Source: Natronolimnohabitans innermongolicus JCM 12255
GTDB lineage: Archaea > Halobacteriota > Halobacteria > Halobacteriales > Natrialbaceae
Direction of reading: 5' to 3'
Assembly (NCBI RefSeq): GCF_000337215.1
Contig: NZ_AOHZ01000041.1
Location: 205,843-269,842, forward strand
Length of the DNA: 64,000 nt
Below are positions 8,967 through 17,150 of the stretch, piece by piece. Every line of letters starts with the position of its first letter. Position 1 is the first letter of the stretch. A program made the position numbers and the translations under genes. The notes beneath the pieces were generated by a model that did not search any database, was not told where the DNA came from, and saw only the letters and a program-made list of their open reading frames with translations.

Positions 8967-10658
8967 TCAGCGCCGGTGCTGGAACTCGGGGTGGTCGATC
9001 GAGTTCAGTTCGGTCAGTTGCTCCTCGCGGAGGGCTTCCGGCGTCAGTTCGTCGTCGAGCACGCGACGAATCCGGGAGACCAGCTGCTTCCCGGCGAGGA
9101 CGTCCGGCTGACTGACGTACAGCGCGCCCGCCTCGAGCAGTTCGAGGGCGATCGTCCGGTCGCTCGCTCGCAGCGTGAGATCCGCGTCGAACTCGAACGA
9201 CAGGAGCCGTCGCGAGACGGGATCGGAATCGATCGTCGAGACGACGAGGCTCGCGTCGTCGACGTTCGCCTTCTCCCAGGTGTATTGCTCCATCGCGTCG
9301 CCGAAGACGTAGGCGTCACACTCCGCGACGACGGCCTCTCGACGGGCCGGGTCGTTCTCGATGACGACGTACGGCGTGTCGTCCGCGTCGCAGGCCTCGA
9401 CCAGCTTCTGCCCGTGTCGACCGTAGCCAACGATGATGACGTGATCCACGAGCGGTCCCGTCACGTCGCTCAGTTCGTCGACCTTCCCGTGGTTGGCCGG
9501 GAGCAACCCGCGGTCGGCCAGCACGCGGTAGATCCGTTCGTCGTAGCGCTTCGTGAGACTCGAGACGATCATCGTCACCGCGGCGGCGAGGATGATCGCG
9601 TCGAAGACGGACTGGGTCAGCAGGCCGAGCACCAGCGCTTCGATCGCGATGATGAGCGCGAACTCGCTGACCTGGTCGCTGCTGAGACTTGCCAGCGTCG
9701 CCGACCGCGGTTCGTAGCCGCGGTAGAGCAGGATCGCCGTCGTAATCGCCGGCTTCACCACGACGGTCAAGAGAGCGAGTCCGCCCGCGAGGACCAGCTT
9801 TTCGACCGATTCGGACCAGCCGATCTCGACGAACGGCAGGACGACGAGCGCGCCGACCGTCAGGAAGAAGATCGCGACGAAGAAGTCCTTGATCGACTCG
9901 AGGCCGTTGAACAGACCCAGATATTCGACGGGATCGTGACGGACCGCGAGTCCGGCGGCGAACGCGCCGACGGCGACCGAGACGCCGGCGTACTCGGCCG
10001 CGCCGACGAACACGGCGAGCAGCGAGACGACCCCGAGGATCATGAGTTCGTCCGAGTCGCCGGCGAGTCGACCGATAGCGTCGAAGAGGTACCGGTTGAC
10101 GAGGACGGCGGCGACGAGCAACGCCAGACCGGAGCCGAGCATCGTTGTGACGGGACCGGCGTCGAGGGTTTCGGCGCTCAAAACGAGCACGAACAGGATC
10201 GCGAGCAGGTCCTGGATGAAGTGGATCGACTGAGCCAACCGCCCCTGCAGGAGGTTCATGGTGATCTCCGTCCGCAACAGCGCGGTCCCGACGAGCGTCG
10301 ACGAGAGCGCCGCCGCGACGCCGAGGAACAGCGCCTCCTCGAGCGGAACCCCGAGAGCCAGGCCGAGCCCGACGCCGAGCGAGCCGACGACGGCGATCTG
10401 GGCGAGCGCGGCGACCTCGCTGTCGCGGATCACCGATCGAACGGCCGAGAGGTCGATGTCGACGCCGAAGGAGAACACGAGCAGCGCGATGCCGTACTGG
10501 GCGAGTTCGAGCGTGAGCGCTTCGTCGATGAAAAAGCCGACGATGGTCCCCGCGATCACCAACAGCGGCACCGTCGGAAGATCGAAGCGGTTGGCCACCA
10601 GCAGGAACGGCCCCGCCACGATGAACATGATCGAAATCGTGGTGAGCAGCTCAGTCAT
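8967..10658 (-). CDS. CPA2 cation/proton antiporter with RCK domain, B-type subunit of module 3
   Basis: The 563-residue protein has a CPA2 transport domain and a TrkA-N/RCK domain with an intact Rossmann loop, GYGRHG. The ion-site motif after SIHF is IQD (Q149-D150), the Kef-like Gln-Asp form, in contrast to FDD and TED in the other B copies. VSEF is present in the late helix. The start is ATG 10658, five bases after a perfect GGAGGTGA on the minus strand; an in-frame ATG at 10673 lies upstream of that site. The first 8 bp (ATGACTGA) overlap the stop of the A-type gene, as in modules 1 and 2. A small membrane gene follows 30 bp downstream. K+/H+ exchange is the likeliest activity. Confidence 0.92.
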   Translation of the reverse strand: MTELLTTISIMFIVAGPFLLVANRFDLPTVPLLVIAGTIVGFFIDEALTLELAQYGIALLVFSFGVDIDLSAVRSVIRDSEVAALAQIAVVGSLGVGLGLALGVPLEEALFLGVAAALSSTLVGTALLRTEITMNLLQGRLAQSIHFIQDLLAILFVLVLSAETLDAGPVTTMLGSGLALLVAAVLVNRYLFDAIGRLAGDSDELMILGVVSLLAVFVGAAEYAGVSVAVGAFAAGLAVRHDPVEYLGLFNGLESIKDFFVAIFFLTVGALVVLPFVEIGWSESVEKLVLAGGLALLTVVVKPAITTAILLYRGYEPRSATLASLSSDQVSEFALIIAIEALVLGLLTQSVFDAIILAAAVTMIVSSLTKRYDERIYRVLADRGLLPANHGKVDELSDVTGPLVDHVIIVGYGRHGQKLVEACDADDTPYVVIENDPARREAVVAECDAYVFGDAMEQYTWEKANVDDASLVVSTIDSDPVSRRLLSFEFDADLTLRASDRTIALELLEAGALYVSQPDVLAGKQLVSRIRRVLDDELTPEALREEQLTELNSIDHPEFQHRR

Positions 10659-12405
10659 CGAGATCACCTCCAAGTCGCTCGTACGTGTTCGGGAACGGAT
10701 CCGAACTCTCGAGCAGTTCGACGTCGTCGTTGATCGCGTCCACGAACCGTTCGTCCTCCGCGAGGTACGCCCGGAGGTAGGACGCGAGTCTGTCGCCCGC
10801 GAGGTACGGGGTCATGATCACGCAGTGGGCGCCCCTGTCGTAGAGGTCGTGTGCGTCGTCGACGCGCTCGGCCTCGACGAAGACGGTCGCGTCCTCGCCG
10901 ACCTCCCGGAGCAGCGCCTTGTTCACCGCGGGTTCGACCGACGACGAGAGCGCGAAGTCCGCCTTCTTTACGGCCGCATCCTTCCGGATCGTCGAGTTCC
11001 GGAAATCGCCGTAGATGGCGTCGTACCCTTCCTCCTCGAGGGTGTCGATGTGCTCGACCGTCCGGTCGACGACGACGACGTCCTCGTAGTGATCCGCGAG
11101 CAACGGCAGGGCGTTTCGCGTTACCTCGTCGTAGCCGATGACGACCGCGTGGTCGCGGTACTCCCGCTTGCCGCCCTCGAATTCGCCTTCGGACATCCAC
11201 TTCGACAGCGTCGGCTCGACGCGCTCGAACAGCGGGTGGCTGAACTCGATGAAGTACACCGAGACGGCCATCGTGAAGATGGCGAGCAGCGTCATGAAGC
11301 CGAGCACCTCCGCGTCGATGAAGCCGCCCTCGAACGCGACGGCGGCGACGATGATGCCGAACTCGCTGACCTGGATCATGTTGATGCTGCCGAGGAACGT
11401 CGTCTCCGTGTCGAAGCCCTGCCAGTCGAGCAGATAGAGGAAGACGAGAAACTTGACCGGCATCAACACGAGCGCGGCGATCATTGCCTCCTGCCAGTAT
11501 TCCAACAGCTGGGTCGCCTCGAGGTCGAGCGCGACGGAGACGAAAAACACCATGACGAACAGGTCGGTCAGCGGATTGACCCGGTCCTGGAGTTCTTTGC
11601 TGTAGGGCAACTGTGCGATGGCCAGCCCGGCCATGAACGCCCCCATTTCGATCGAGAGGTAGGCTTCGATGCCGAGCGGGGCCAGAAAGAGGTTGATGTT
11701 GTCGGAGACGAAGACGAACAGGAACGCCCAGGAGATGGCGATGAGGAAAAAGACCTCCTTGTTGTCGGCGATTCGTCGGAAGACGACAGGCAACACGGTC
11801 TGTGAAGCGACGACCGCCGCGACGGTGACGAGCGCGACGAGAACGAGCACGACGGCGAGCGTCGTCGCGACGTCGGCGAGTCCGTCAGGTCGTCCGGCGG
11901 CAAGCACCGCCAGGATAATGACGACGACGATGTCCTGGACGAGCAAGACGCCGACGTCGATCTTGCCGTGCAGCGAGGTCGCCTCGTCCTTGTCGGTGAG
12001 CATTTTGATAACGACGGCGGTGGAGCTGTACATCACGGCGAGACCGATCAGAAACGACTCGAGGGGATCGAAACCGAGCGCCAGCGAGAGACCAGCACCC
12101 GCAAGAAAGATCGCCGCCATCTGCGGAATCGAGATCTTGGCGATCGGCACGAGAATGTGCTGGATATCGTCGAGTCGCATCTTGATTCCGAGCAAGAAGA
12201 GCAAGAACGCGAGACCGAGTTCGGAGAGCAATTCGGTGAGTTCGCTGACTTCGACGACCCCGAGGGCCGCCGGGCCGAGCACCACCCCCGCCAGAATGTA
12301 GGCGATAATCGTCGGCTGGCCCGTCTGTTTCGCGACGAAGCCGGCGAGGGTCGCCCCCAGCAAAATAATCGCAAAGTCGACGGTGAGCACTATCTCGGAG
12401 ACCAT
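10651..12405 (-). CDS. CPA2 cation/proton antiporter, A-type subunit of module 3
   Basis: The 584-residue protein is closely similar to the A-type gene at 4644 over its length: KQTGQPTIIAYILAGVVLGP near the N-terminus, VQD at the ion site (Q157-D158), VSEF in a late helix, and a cytosolic RCK-like domain. The Rossmann turn is again non-canonical (GYDEVT), and the following core (DATVFVEAERVDDAHDLYDR) is nearly identical to that of module 2. It is divergently oriented from the TrkA-N-like gene at 12622, with 216 bp between the starts. It overlaps the downstream B-type gene by 8 bp, so synthesis of the two should be coupled. An electroneutral K+/H+ exchange role is inferred from QD. Confidence 0.92.
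   Translation of the reverse strand: MVSEIVLTVDFAIILLGATLAGFVAKQTGQPTIIAYILAGVVLGPAALGVVEVSELTELLSELGLAFLLFLLGIKMRLDDIQHILVPIAKISIPQMAAIFLAGAGLSLALGFDPLESFLIGLAVMYSSTAVVIKMLTDKDEATSLHGKIDVGVLLVQDIVVVIILAVLAAGRPDGLADVATTLAVVLVLVALVTVAAVVASQTVLPVVFRRIADNKEVFFLIAISWAFLFVFVSDNINLFLAPLGIEAYLSIEMGAFMAGLAIAQLPYSKELQDRVNPLTDLFVMVFFVSVALDLEATQLLEYWQEAMIAALVLMPVKFLVFLYLLDWQGFDTETTFLGSINMIQVSEFGIIVAAVAFEGGFIDAEVLGFMTLLAIFTMAVSVYFIEFSHPLFERVEPTLSKWMSEGEFEGGKREYRDHAVVIGYDEVTRNALPLLADHYEDVVVVDRTVEHIDTLEEEGYDAIYGDFRNSTIRKDAAVKKADFALSSSVEPAVNKALLREVGEDATVFVEAERVDDAHDLYDRGAHCVIMTPYLAGDRLASYLRAYLAEDERFVDAINDDVELLESSDPFPNTYERLGGDLDD
10664..10671 (-). promoter_or_regulatory. Shine-Dalgarno GGAGGTGA for the B-type antiporter starting at 10658
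   Basis: Read on the minus strand, GGAGGTGA ends five bases before ATG 10658, inside the A-type gene. It is identical in sequence and spacing to the sites at 629 and 6435. Confidence 0.85.
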
Positions 12406-12621
12406 TCGTTCGAATCTTCTGTCGAATTCGATTAAGGGTACCGAAAGCGGTTCCGGTCTGGGGATCGGAGTCGGCGGGAACGGGGCGCGTCTGTGACTGC
12501 CAGGTCCGAACGCGTGTCGGTGCTGTCCGGACGGTCACGGCTACGCGATCGGCGAGGACAGGACGGGACGCTCCGCAGCGAGCGAGATTTACGTCGGGCC
12601 GCCGTAGCGACACGAACACCG

Positions 12622-13089
12622 ATGGAAGACGCTCGGACGACCGACCTCACCGATCACGTTCTCCTCCTTGGGACCAGCGAGTTGACGACCATTATCGCCG
12701 ACGAACTCGAGTCGACGACGCCGTTTCTGATCGTCGCGAACGACGGCGCACAGTCGATCGATCTCGAGTCGTCCGCACCCGTCCTGACGGGTGATCCGGG
12801 AAGTCGAGAGACGCTCGAGCGCGCGGGCATCCACGACGCGGCGGCCGCGATCGCCGCGGCCGAGAGCGACGCGCGCGACGCGATGTCGGTGCTGACGGCC
12901 CGCAAGACCAACCCCTCGATTCGGATCGCCGCGGCCGCGAGCAACGACGAGAACGTCGCCAAACTGGAGCGGGCCGGCGCCGACGTCGTGATCAGCCCGA
13001 ACACGCTCGGCGGCCACCTGCTGGTCAAATCCGCCCTCACCGGAGCGTCGGCCGAAGCGGTGATGGACGGCTTCCTCGAGACCGATTGA
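12622..13089 (+). CDS. Free-standing TrkA-N/RCK-like protein
   Basis: A 155-residue soluble protein that matches a lone Rossmann domain of the TrkA-N type: LTDHVLLLGTSELTTIIADEL at the start, an acidic second strand, then ASNDENVAKLERAGADVVIS and a C-terminal region of the kind seen at the end of RCK domains. The glycine-rich loop is GTSELT, so like the A-type antiporters it has lost GxGxxG. ATG 12622 is chosen because the domain begins directly after it; the upstream open stretch has no conserved features. It is divergent from module 3. A regulatory role for the antiporters, like TrkA for TrkH, is inferred from fold and position. Confidence 0.82.
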   Translation: MEDARTTDLTDHVLLLGTSELTTIIADELESTTPFLIVANDGAQSIDLESSAPVLTGDPGSRETLERAGIHDAAAAIAAAESDARDAMSVLTARKTNPSIRIAAAASNDENVAKLERAGADVVISPNTLGGHLLVKSALTGASAEAVMDGFLETD

Positions 13090-13173
13090 CCACCGGGCGG
13101 ACCGAGACGGACTCGAGTCAGTCGGTCGACGAAAAGGGATACCTTCAATCTTCTCGAGTCCCCCGTGACGTGT

Positions 13174-13845
13174 ATGCCACAGGCGGTCGTCTTCGACCTC
13201 GATTACACCCTCGCCGTACCCACGCGCGACCGGGCGACGATTCTCCGGGAGGCGACGGCCGCCGCCGACGCGCCCGCCCTCTCCCGCGAGGAGTATCTCG
13301 ACGCACACCGTCGAAACCTCACGCGACAGAGTCGCGAGCCGATTTTCGCCGACCTCCTCGACGATCGGGAGACCGACGCGGATCCGTCGGCCGTCGCCGA
13401 CGCCTACCGCGAGACGATCGCGGAGACCCTCGAGCCGTTGCCGGGCGTCGAGTCGATGCTCGCGGAGCTCAGAGGCGAGTACCGCGTCGGCCTGCTCACC
13501 AACGGTCCCATCCGCGCCCAGCGAGACAAACTCGCGACGCTCGGCTGGGAGGACGCCTTCGACGCCGCGCTCGTGACGGGCGAACTCGAGGCCGGCAAGC
13601 CGGACCGTCGCGCCTTCGAGGCGATTCTCGCGGAGCTGAACGTCCCGGCCGAGGAAGCCGTCTACGTCGGCGACGAGGTCGAAGCGGACGTCCGCGGAGC
13701 GACCAACACGGGGATTGACGCCGTCCAGGTCCTCCTCGAGGACGGCCCAGCTCCCGATCCGCGGGCCGTCGACCACGTCGAGCAGTCGGCGATCGCAGCC
13801 GAACTGCCGGCGATCGTCGCCGGACTCGAGCGCGACGACCCGTAG
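13174..13845 (+). CDS. HAD-superfamily hydrolase
   Basis: A 223-residue protein with HAD motif I FDLDYTLA (DxDxT nucleophile, residues 7-11), an alpha-helical cap, motif II around LLTNGP (Ser/Thr position replaced by the common TNG form), the conserved lysine in ELEAGKPDRRAF, and motif III/IV YVGDEVEADVRGATNTG. The family hydrolyses phosphoesters or haloacids; the closest pattern is the phosphoglycolate-phosphatase or 2-haloacid-dehalogenase-like subgroup, but the substrate cannot be read. ATG 13174 is preferred to an in-frame GTG nine bases upstream because motif I lies at the usual distance. It follows the RCK-like gene by 84 bp on the same strand. Confidence 0.9.
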   Translation: MPQAVVFDLDYTLAVPTRDRATILREATAAADAPALSREEYLDAHRRNLTRQSREPIFADLLDDRETDADPSAVADAYRETIAETLEPLPGVESMLAELRGEYRVGLLTNGPIRAQRDKLATLGWEDAFDAALVTGELEAGKPDRRAFEAILAELNVPAEEAVYVGDEVEADVRGATNTGIDAVQVLLEDGPAPDPRAVDHVEQSAIAAELPAIVAGLERDDP

Positions 13846-13956
13846 CGCCCGCTGTTGGCGGGCCGTCGAGACCGGGCTGAGCCGCTTCTGGACTGTTCTG
13901 GTTTGAGACACACTCTCCCGTCTCGCTCGCAGTGCTGTGCCGCCGAACGCCAGGCG

Positions 13957-14000
13957 ACGTATAAATTATAGTGGCTATTTTACCACTCAAAATTATACGT
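13957..14000. promoter_or_regulatory. 44-bp symmetric dyad in AT-rich upstream region of the beta-helix gene
   Basis: Arms ACGTATAA (13957-13964) and TTATACGT (13993-14000) are exact inverted repeats. Inside them AGTGG (13970-13974) and CCACT (13983-13987) are also inverted, with equal 5-base spacers on both sides and an 8-base centre. The region 13960-14085 is AT-rich against GC-rich flanks. A TATA-like CTTATAT near 14054 lies about 30 bp before ATG 14086, so the message may be leaderless and the dyad would sit upstream of the promoter. It also follows the HAD gene by about 110 bp, so a terminator is the alternative. Confidence 0.6.
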
Positions 14001-14085
14001 ATAGTCACGAAATACAGAACATCTGTTTATTTTATTCATTTTATAGGGGAAAGCTTATATCGGAAACAGGGAATTACAGGATCGT

Positions 14086-16629
14086 ATGGCACGCGATACT
14101 GCGGTACCGGATGATGGCAAAAGCGGTGGGAACAGCCCTCGAGCAGGGGATAACGCGGATAATAACACGATAATTGACCGTCGGTCGTACCTGAAGCTAG
14201 CGGGTGCGACGACCGCGGCGGCGGCCAGCGCGGTCGGCGTCGCAAGCGCCGGCGGCGACGGCTACGACGTGATCACGACCCGCGGACAGACGATCAGACT
14301 CGGCAACGAGACCTGGGAGAACAAACTCATCGACTGCCGGAACGGTCGCGGAATCACGATCGTCGTCGAGGGAGCGGCGACCATCCGAAACGTCGGCCTG
14401 AAGGGGCTCTTCCGTGGTGGGAGCTTCATCTTCTCGATTACGAACACCGGCGGCACGGTCACGTTCGAGAACGTCTACCTCGGCGACGGAGCCAACAAGT
14501 CCGGCGAGAGCTTCGTCCACGGCCCGGGTGCGGTGTTCTACCACCGCTCGGCGAACTGCCGCGTCGAGTTCAAGCGGATGAACGTCCAGGGCTTCCCGAA
14601 CAACGGCTTCTACTGTTCCAACACCGCCCACGGCGGCAGCGTCCACTGGGAGGACTGTTACGGCAAGAACAACGGCGTCTCGACGTTCCGGTGTGCCGGT
14701 CGCAACGACAGCCTGAAAAACTGTGTTGCGTACAACGACGGCACCGACTACTCGACGAGCAACGGCAGCTGGGGTAACTACAGCGAATCCCACGGCCGTC
14801 CGCTGTGGGTCTGGTCGCCCGGGACGACGAACGTCGAGGACTGTCACTTCGACGCCGGCTCGTACCCGAGTGCGGTCATCACGCACAGCGGCGGGTCGGT
14901 CACGCTCAACGGCGGCGCCGTCTCCGGCGGCACCCAGGGCAGCGTCCGCCAGAACGGCGTCGGCTCCAACCCCGACCTCTCGGTTCCCGAGGGCGTCCCG
15001 ACGTCGGCCGAGGAGGCCGCCGGCGGCGAACCCTACGTCGAGCCGTGGACCGACCAGTACGGCGTCGAGTACATCTACGAGGTCGAAAACACCAGCGACG
15101 AACCCGTCGACTACTACCTCCAGGTCAGCGAAGGCGGCTTCCAGCGTCTCGACTACGAGGGCGCGGTCGTCGACGAGGACCTGACGTGGACCGGCGACGA
15201 CAAGGCCGCCGGCCGCGTCGAACCCGGCGACACCCACTGCTGGGGGCTCGACGAGTGGCTCGTCGACGTGACGATCGAGGACGCGGCGAACGCGGACGCC
15301 CGCGTCAACGAGTCCGCGTCCAGCCTCGAGTGGTACCCCCGCGACGGCGCGGACGGCGACGAGTGGAAGAACCTCGAAGCGTTACTCGGCCTCGAGGAAG
15401 AGACGGACGAAGACGAGGACGAAGACGAAGAGAAACCGCCGGAGTTCACGTACGAAGTCGAGGCTAACGAGGACGACGTCGAATACTTCCTCGAGGCCAA
15501 GGAGGGCGCCGATTTCCGCCACGACGAAAACTCCGAACTGATCTACGTCTCCGAGGACGGCACCCGCGCCGCCGGCCTCCTCGAGGAGGGTGAAACGCAC
15601 GCGTTCACGGGCTACAACGTCGACGCGCCCGCGATGCTCGACGTGACCATCCGCGGCGACGGCGCCGGCTACGTCAACGACGAGGAGTCTGCCCTCGGCT
15701 GGTATCCGCGTCCGGACGCCTCCGGCGACGACTGGAAGGACCTCGACGAACTGCTCGACCTCGACGATCAGCCGAAGTTTACCTACGCCGTCGAGGCCAA
15801 CGAGGACGACGTCGAATACTTCCTCGAGGCCAAGGAAGGCGCTGACTTCCGCCACGACGAGGACTGCGAACGACGCTACGTCTCCGAGGACGGCACCCGC
15901 GCCGCCGGCCTCCTCCGGGAGGGTGAAACGCACGAATTCACCGGTAACAACGTCGACGCGCCCGCGATGCTCGACGTGACCATCCGCGGCGACGGCGCCG
16001 GCTACGTCGACGGCGAGGAGTCAGCTCTCGGCTGGTACCCGCGTCCGGACGCCTCCGGCGACGGCTGGAAGGATCTCGACGAACTACTTGAGGAACCCGA
16101 CCGCGAGAACACGATCCTGATCGACGGCGTCGGCGCCCGCGGCGAAACGAAATACGAGTTCCGCGTCAGCGGCTCCATCGAGTCGACGTCGAAACAGGGC
16201 GCCTCGATCGACGGCGACACCGAGATCAACGGCGACACCGCCAGTGGCTACCTCAAGGGCTGGCGAGACGCCTTCGCGTTCAGCGGCGACCTCGAGTCGG
16301 TCACGGTCGACGGCGAGGCGAGCGTCTCCGTCAACGGCGAGGAGATCGACCCCAGCGAGTACGGCGACGAACACGACCACGTCCTGACGCTCGTCGGCGA
16401 CGGCTCGGAGACGGACTACGAGATCAGCGTCGACGGACACATCGAGACGATCGCCTGGGACGCTTCCTTCCGTAACGCCTCGATCGAAGGCGATCAGACG
16501 GCGGTCGGCTCGATCGAATCCGGCTACCAGCGGTTCCGCTACAGCGGCTCGATCACGGAACTCTCGTTCGAGAACGGCTCGCCGTCGGTGTACGCCGACC
16601 GCGAGCGCCTCGATCCCGACGACTACTAA
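14086..16629 (+). CDS. Tat-exported right-handed beta-helix protein with repeat modules
   Basis: The 847-residue protein begins with an unusually long N-region and a twin-arginine motif (DRRSYLKLAG, RR at 32-33), then an Ala-rich h-region ending near ASAGG, so it should be folded before export. Residues about 58-320 look like a right-handed beta-helix of the pectate-lyase-like class (ITIVVEGAATIRNVGLKG, FENVYLGDG, MNVQGFPNNGFYC, LKNCVAYNDG). After this come three copies of a ~105-residue acidic beta module (about 329-435, 454-564, 565-670) and two copies of a ~85-residue C-terminal beta module (676-847). Polysaccharide binding or cleavage is plausible, but no catalytic residues can be assigned. 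No transmembrane anchor is seen, so it is probably released or held non-covalently. Confidence 0.87.
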   Translation: MARDTAVPDDGKSGGNSPRAGDNADNNTIIDRRSYLKLAGATTAAAASAVGVASAGGDGYDVITTRGQTIRLGNETWENKLIDCRNGRGITIVVEGAATIRNVGLKGLFRGGSFIFSITNTGGTVTFENVYLGDGANKSGESFVHGPGAVFYHRSANCRVEFKRMNVQGFPNNGFYCSNTAHGGSVHWEDCYGKNNGVSTFRCAGRNDSLKNCVAYNDGTDYSTSNGSWGNYSESHGRPLWVWSPGTTNVEDCHFDAGSYPSAVITHSGGSVTLNGGAVSGGTQGSVRQNGVGSNPDLSVPEGVPTSAEEAAGGEPYVEPWTDQYGVEYIYEVENTSDEPVDYYLQVSEGGFQRLDYEGAVVDEDLTWTGDDKAAGRVEPGDTHCWGLDEWLVDVTIEDAANADARVNESASSLEWYPRDGADGDEWKNLEALLGLEEETDEDEDEDEEKPPEFTYEVEANEDDVEYFLEAKEGADFRHDENSELIYVSEDGTRAAGLLEEGETHAFTGYNVDAPAMLDVTIRGDGAGYVNDEESALGWYPRPDASGDDWKDLDELLDLDDQPKFTYAVEANEDDVEYFLEAKEGADFRHDEDCERRYVSEDGTRAAGLLREGETHEFTGNNVDAPAMLDVTIRGDGAGYVDGEESALGWYPRPDASGDGWKDLDELLEEPDRENTILIDGVGARGETKYEFRVSGSIESTSKQGASIDGDTEINGDTASGYLKGWRDAFAFSGDLESVTVDGEASVSVNGEEIDPSEYGDEHDHVLTLVGDGSETDYEISVDGHIETIAWDASFRNASIEGDQTAVGSIESGYQRFRYSGSITELSFENGSPSVYADRERLDPDDY
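15445..16095 (+). repeat. Tandem in-frame coding repeat (two ~330-bp units)
   Basis: Units 15445-15777 (333 bp, 111 codons) and 15778 to about 16095 encode almost the same module starting FTYxVEANEDDVEYFLEAKE. The similarity holds at the DNA level, including silent sites, which points to a recent tandem duplication. A more divergent third copy precedes them at about 15070-15390. Confidence 0.85.
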
Positions 16630-16697
16630 CGTCGACCGGTCGCTCGATCGCGCCACCGTTTCGGGTTCGATTCTGCGTTCGCTTTTCACCGATCGGG

Positions 16698-17090
16698 TCA
16701 GTCCGTCCGCGCCTCGAGCGACCGAGCGACGGCTGCGACGACGTCCGAGGCCCGTTTGACCGCGGCACCGCTCTCGACGAAAACGAGCGTCCGTGGCGGC
16801 TCGGTCGCCGTCGGACGAACGCGCAACTCGCCGTCCGCTGCGGTCTCCGCGGCGACGTCTTCCGCGGCGGTGACCTCGAGTCGGGCGCGTTCCTCGTGGA
16901 CGAACACCTGCGCGACGACGTCACCATCGTATTGTACATCGTACGCGCGCGAGCCGTCGACGGTCGGCTCGACGTCGCGGTCGGCGTTCGTGACGGCGAT
17001 CGACGCGAGGCCGCCGTCCTCGCGGCCGTCGAGTTCCGAGGCCAGCAGTTCGGCGATCCGTCGACCGTCGGTGATCCGAGATTCGACCAT
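16698..17090 (-). CDS. Uncharacterised haloarchaeal protein
   Basis: A 130-residue acidic soluble protein with predicted alternating helix and strand: RRIAELLASELDG near the start, a central beta-rich part (AYDVQYDGDVVAQVFVHEER) and a terminal helix (AAVKRASDVVAAVARSLEAR). No signal peptide, membrane helix or metal motif is seen. I do not recognise the family. It lies 60 bp before the DUF2240-type gene region and runs with it on the minus strand. Codon use resembles its neighbours, which supports a real gene. Confidence 0.7.
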   Translation of the reverse strand: MVESRITDGRRIAELLASELDGREDGGLASIAVTNADRDVEPTVDGSRAYDVQYDGDVVAQVFVHEERARLEVTAAEDVAAETAADGELRVRPTATEPPRTLVFVESGAAVKRASDVVAAVARSLEARTD

Positions 17091-17150
17091 ACGCTCACTC
17101 GAGTCGCCGGGGCCTAACGCGCTTCGACTCGGACCGCGTCAGAAGGCGGA

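Noticed and set aside
8226-10733. 835-codon plus-strand open frame over module 3
   Set aside because: Antisense to the antiporter, the small membrane gene and the Usp gene, with charged low-complexity sequence and no domain.
12493-12621. 43-residue N-terminal extension of the TrkA-N-like gene
   Set aside because: Arg/Ser-rich and unconserved; the domain starts at ATG 12622.
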